From JABMOV01 sp964344305 (GTDB lineage Bacteria > Fidelibacterota > Marinisomatia > Marinisomatales > JABMOV01): 64,000 nt of DNA. The first letter of the stretch is position 1; every line of letters begins with the position of its first letter. This document shows positions 63,960-64,000 of this stretch, piece after piece. A program made the position numbers and the translations under genes. Location of the stretch: the NCBI GenBank assembly GCA_964344305.1, contig CAYFMT010000010.1, positions 18,652-82,651 on the forward strand. Direction: 5' to 3'. The notes below the pieces were generated by a model. The model had not been told where the DNA came from. It saw only the letters and a program-made list of their open reading frames with translations, and did no database searches.

Positions 63960-64000
63960 TTAATTAGCCGGACTATTTTGATGTAAAAGCTAAGGTGATA

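Overview
The window looks like a chromosomal segment from a Gram-negative, non-fermenting-type bacterium of the Fibrobacteres-Chlorobi-Bacteroidetes (FCB) side of the tree, most likely a Marinimicrobia/Neomarinimicrobiota-like (SAR406-type) marine lineage. This is an inference from several signs seen together: four proteins end in type IX secretion (T9SS) type A sorting domains with the YPNP signature, there is a PsrABC-type molybdoenzyme, an outer-membrane barrel carries thrombospondin type 3 repeats, and the genes sit in long, tightly overlapping operons. No rRNA, tRNA, CRISPR array, insertion sequence or phage gene was seen.

Layout. (1) 1-849: the 5' part of a histidine ammonia-lyase gene running off the left edge. 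(2) 944-13585, minus strand: an 11-gene, almost gapless housekeeping operon in transcription order outer-membrane barrel, alaS, PPC-domain protein, ridA, lipid kinase, DUF5683-like protein, sodium-dependent (NSS) transporter, membrane protein, a 58-residue two-cluster ferredoxin, geranylgeranyl-reductase-type flavoprotein, and a DinG-type exonuclease-helicase. (3) 13716-15926, minus: serine hydrolase, isochorismatase-type hydrolase and a 2H phosphoesterase. (4) 15927-16486: a gene-free gap holding a candidate structured RNA of about 290 nt with a sigma70-like promoter and an intrinsic terminator. (5) 16487-23061, plus: a sulfur module with an Rrf2 regulator, a cysteine-rich MerR regulator, PsrA/B/C-like molybdoenzyme, two half-size YeeE/YedE transporters and a membrane-anchored rhodanese lacking its cysteine, closed by a clear terminator. 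(6) 23222-25814, plus: an exported protein and a MXAN_6640-type metalloprotease with a T9SS tail. (7) 25807-44692, minus: a 12-gene run with a C25-type protein ending in a dockerin-like pair, pgsB-pgsC-pgsW for poly-gamma-glutamate, an exported protein, a barrel-like protein, an LVIVD lipoprotein, three T9SS-tailed proteins (propeller-like repeats, M14 carboxypeptidase, C25-like), a glutaredoxin and a lipoprotein. (8) 44831-59625, minus: a complete type IV pilus assembly locus (pilA, pilT, minor pilins, a large PilX-like protein, pilMNOPQ, an Ig-repeat lipoprotein, pilB, pilC). (9) 59629-60072: a gene-free gap with nested inverted repeats. (10) 60073-62386, minus: prolyl aminopeptidase, SUI1/YciH factor, aldo/keto reductase. 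(11) 62487-63608, plus: phosphofructokinase; then the end of a minus-strand coiled-coil protein at the right edge.

How they work together. The sulfur module reads as a self-contained unit: sulfur-compound uptake (YeeE pair), sulfur handling (rhodanese), quinone-linked periplasmic sulfur-compound redox chemistry (PsrABC) and two cysteine-bearing regulators. The pgs region combines synthesis and export of an anionic polymer with secreted, surface-attached proteins, suggesting one cell-envelope programme. The pilus locus has all core parts except a prepilin peptidase, which is not in the window.

The two items most worth following up are the structured RNA at about 16066-16358 and the long operon that couples poly-gamma-glutamate genes to C25/M14/T9SS proteins, in which both C25 domains lack the catalytic histidine.
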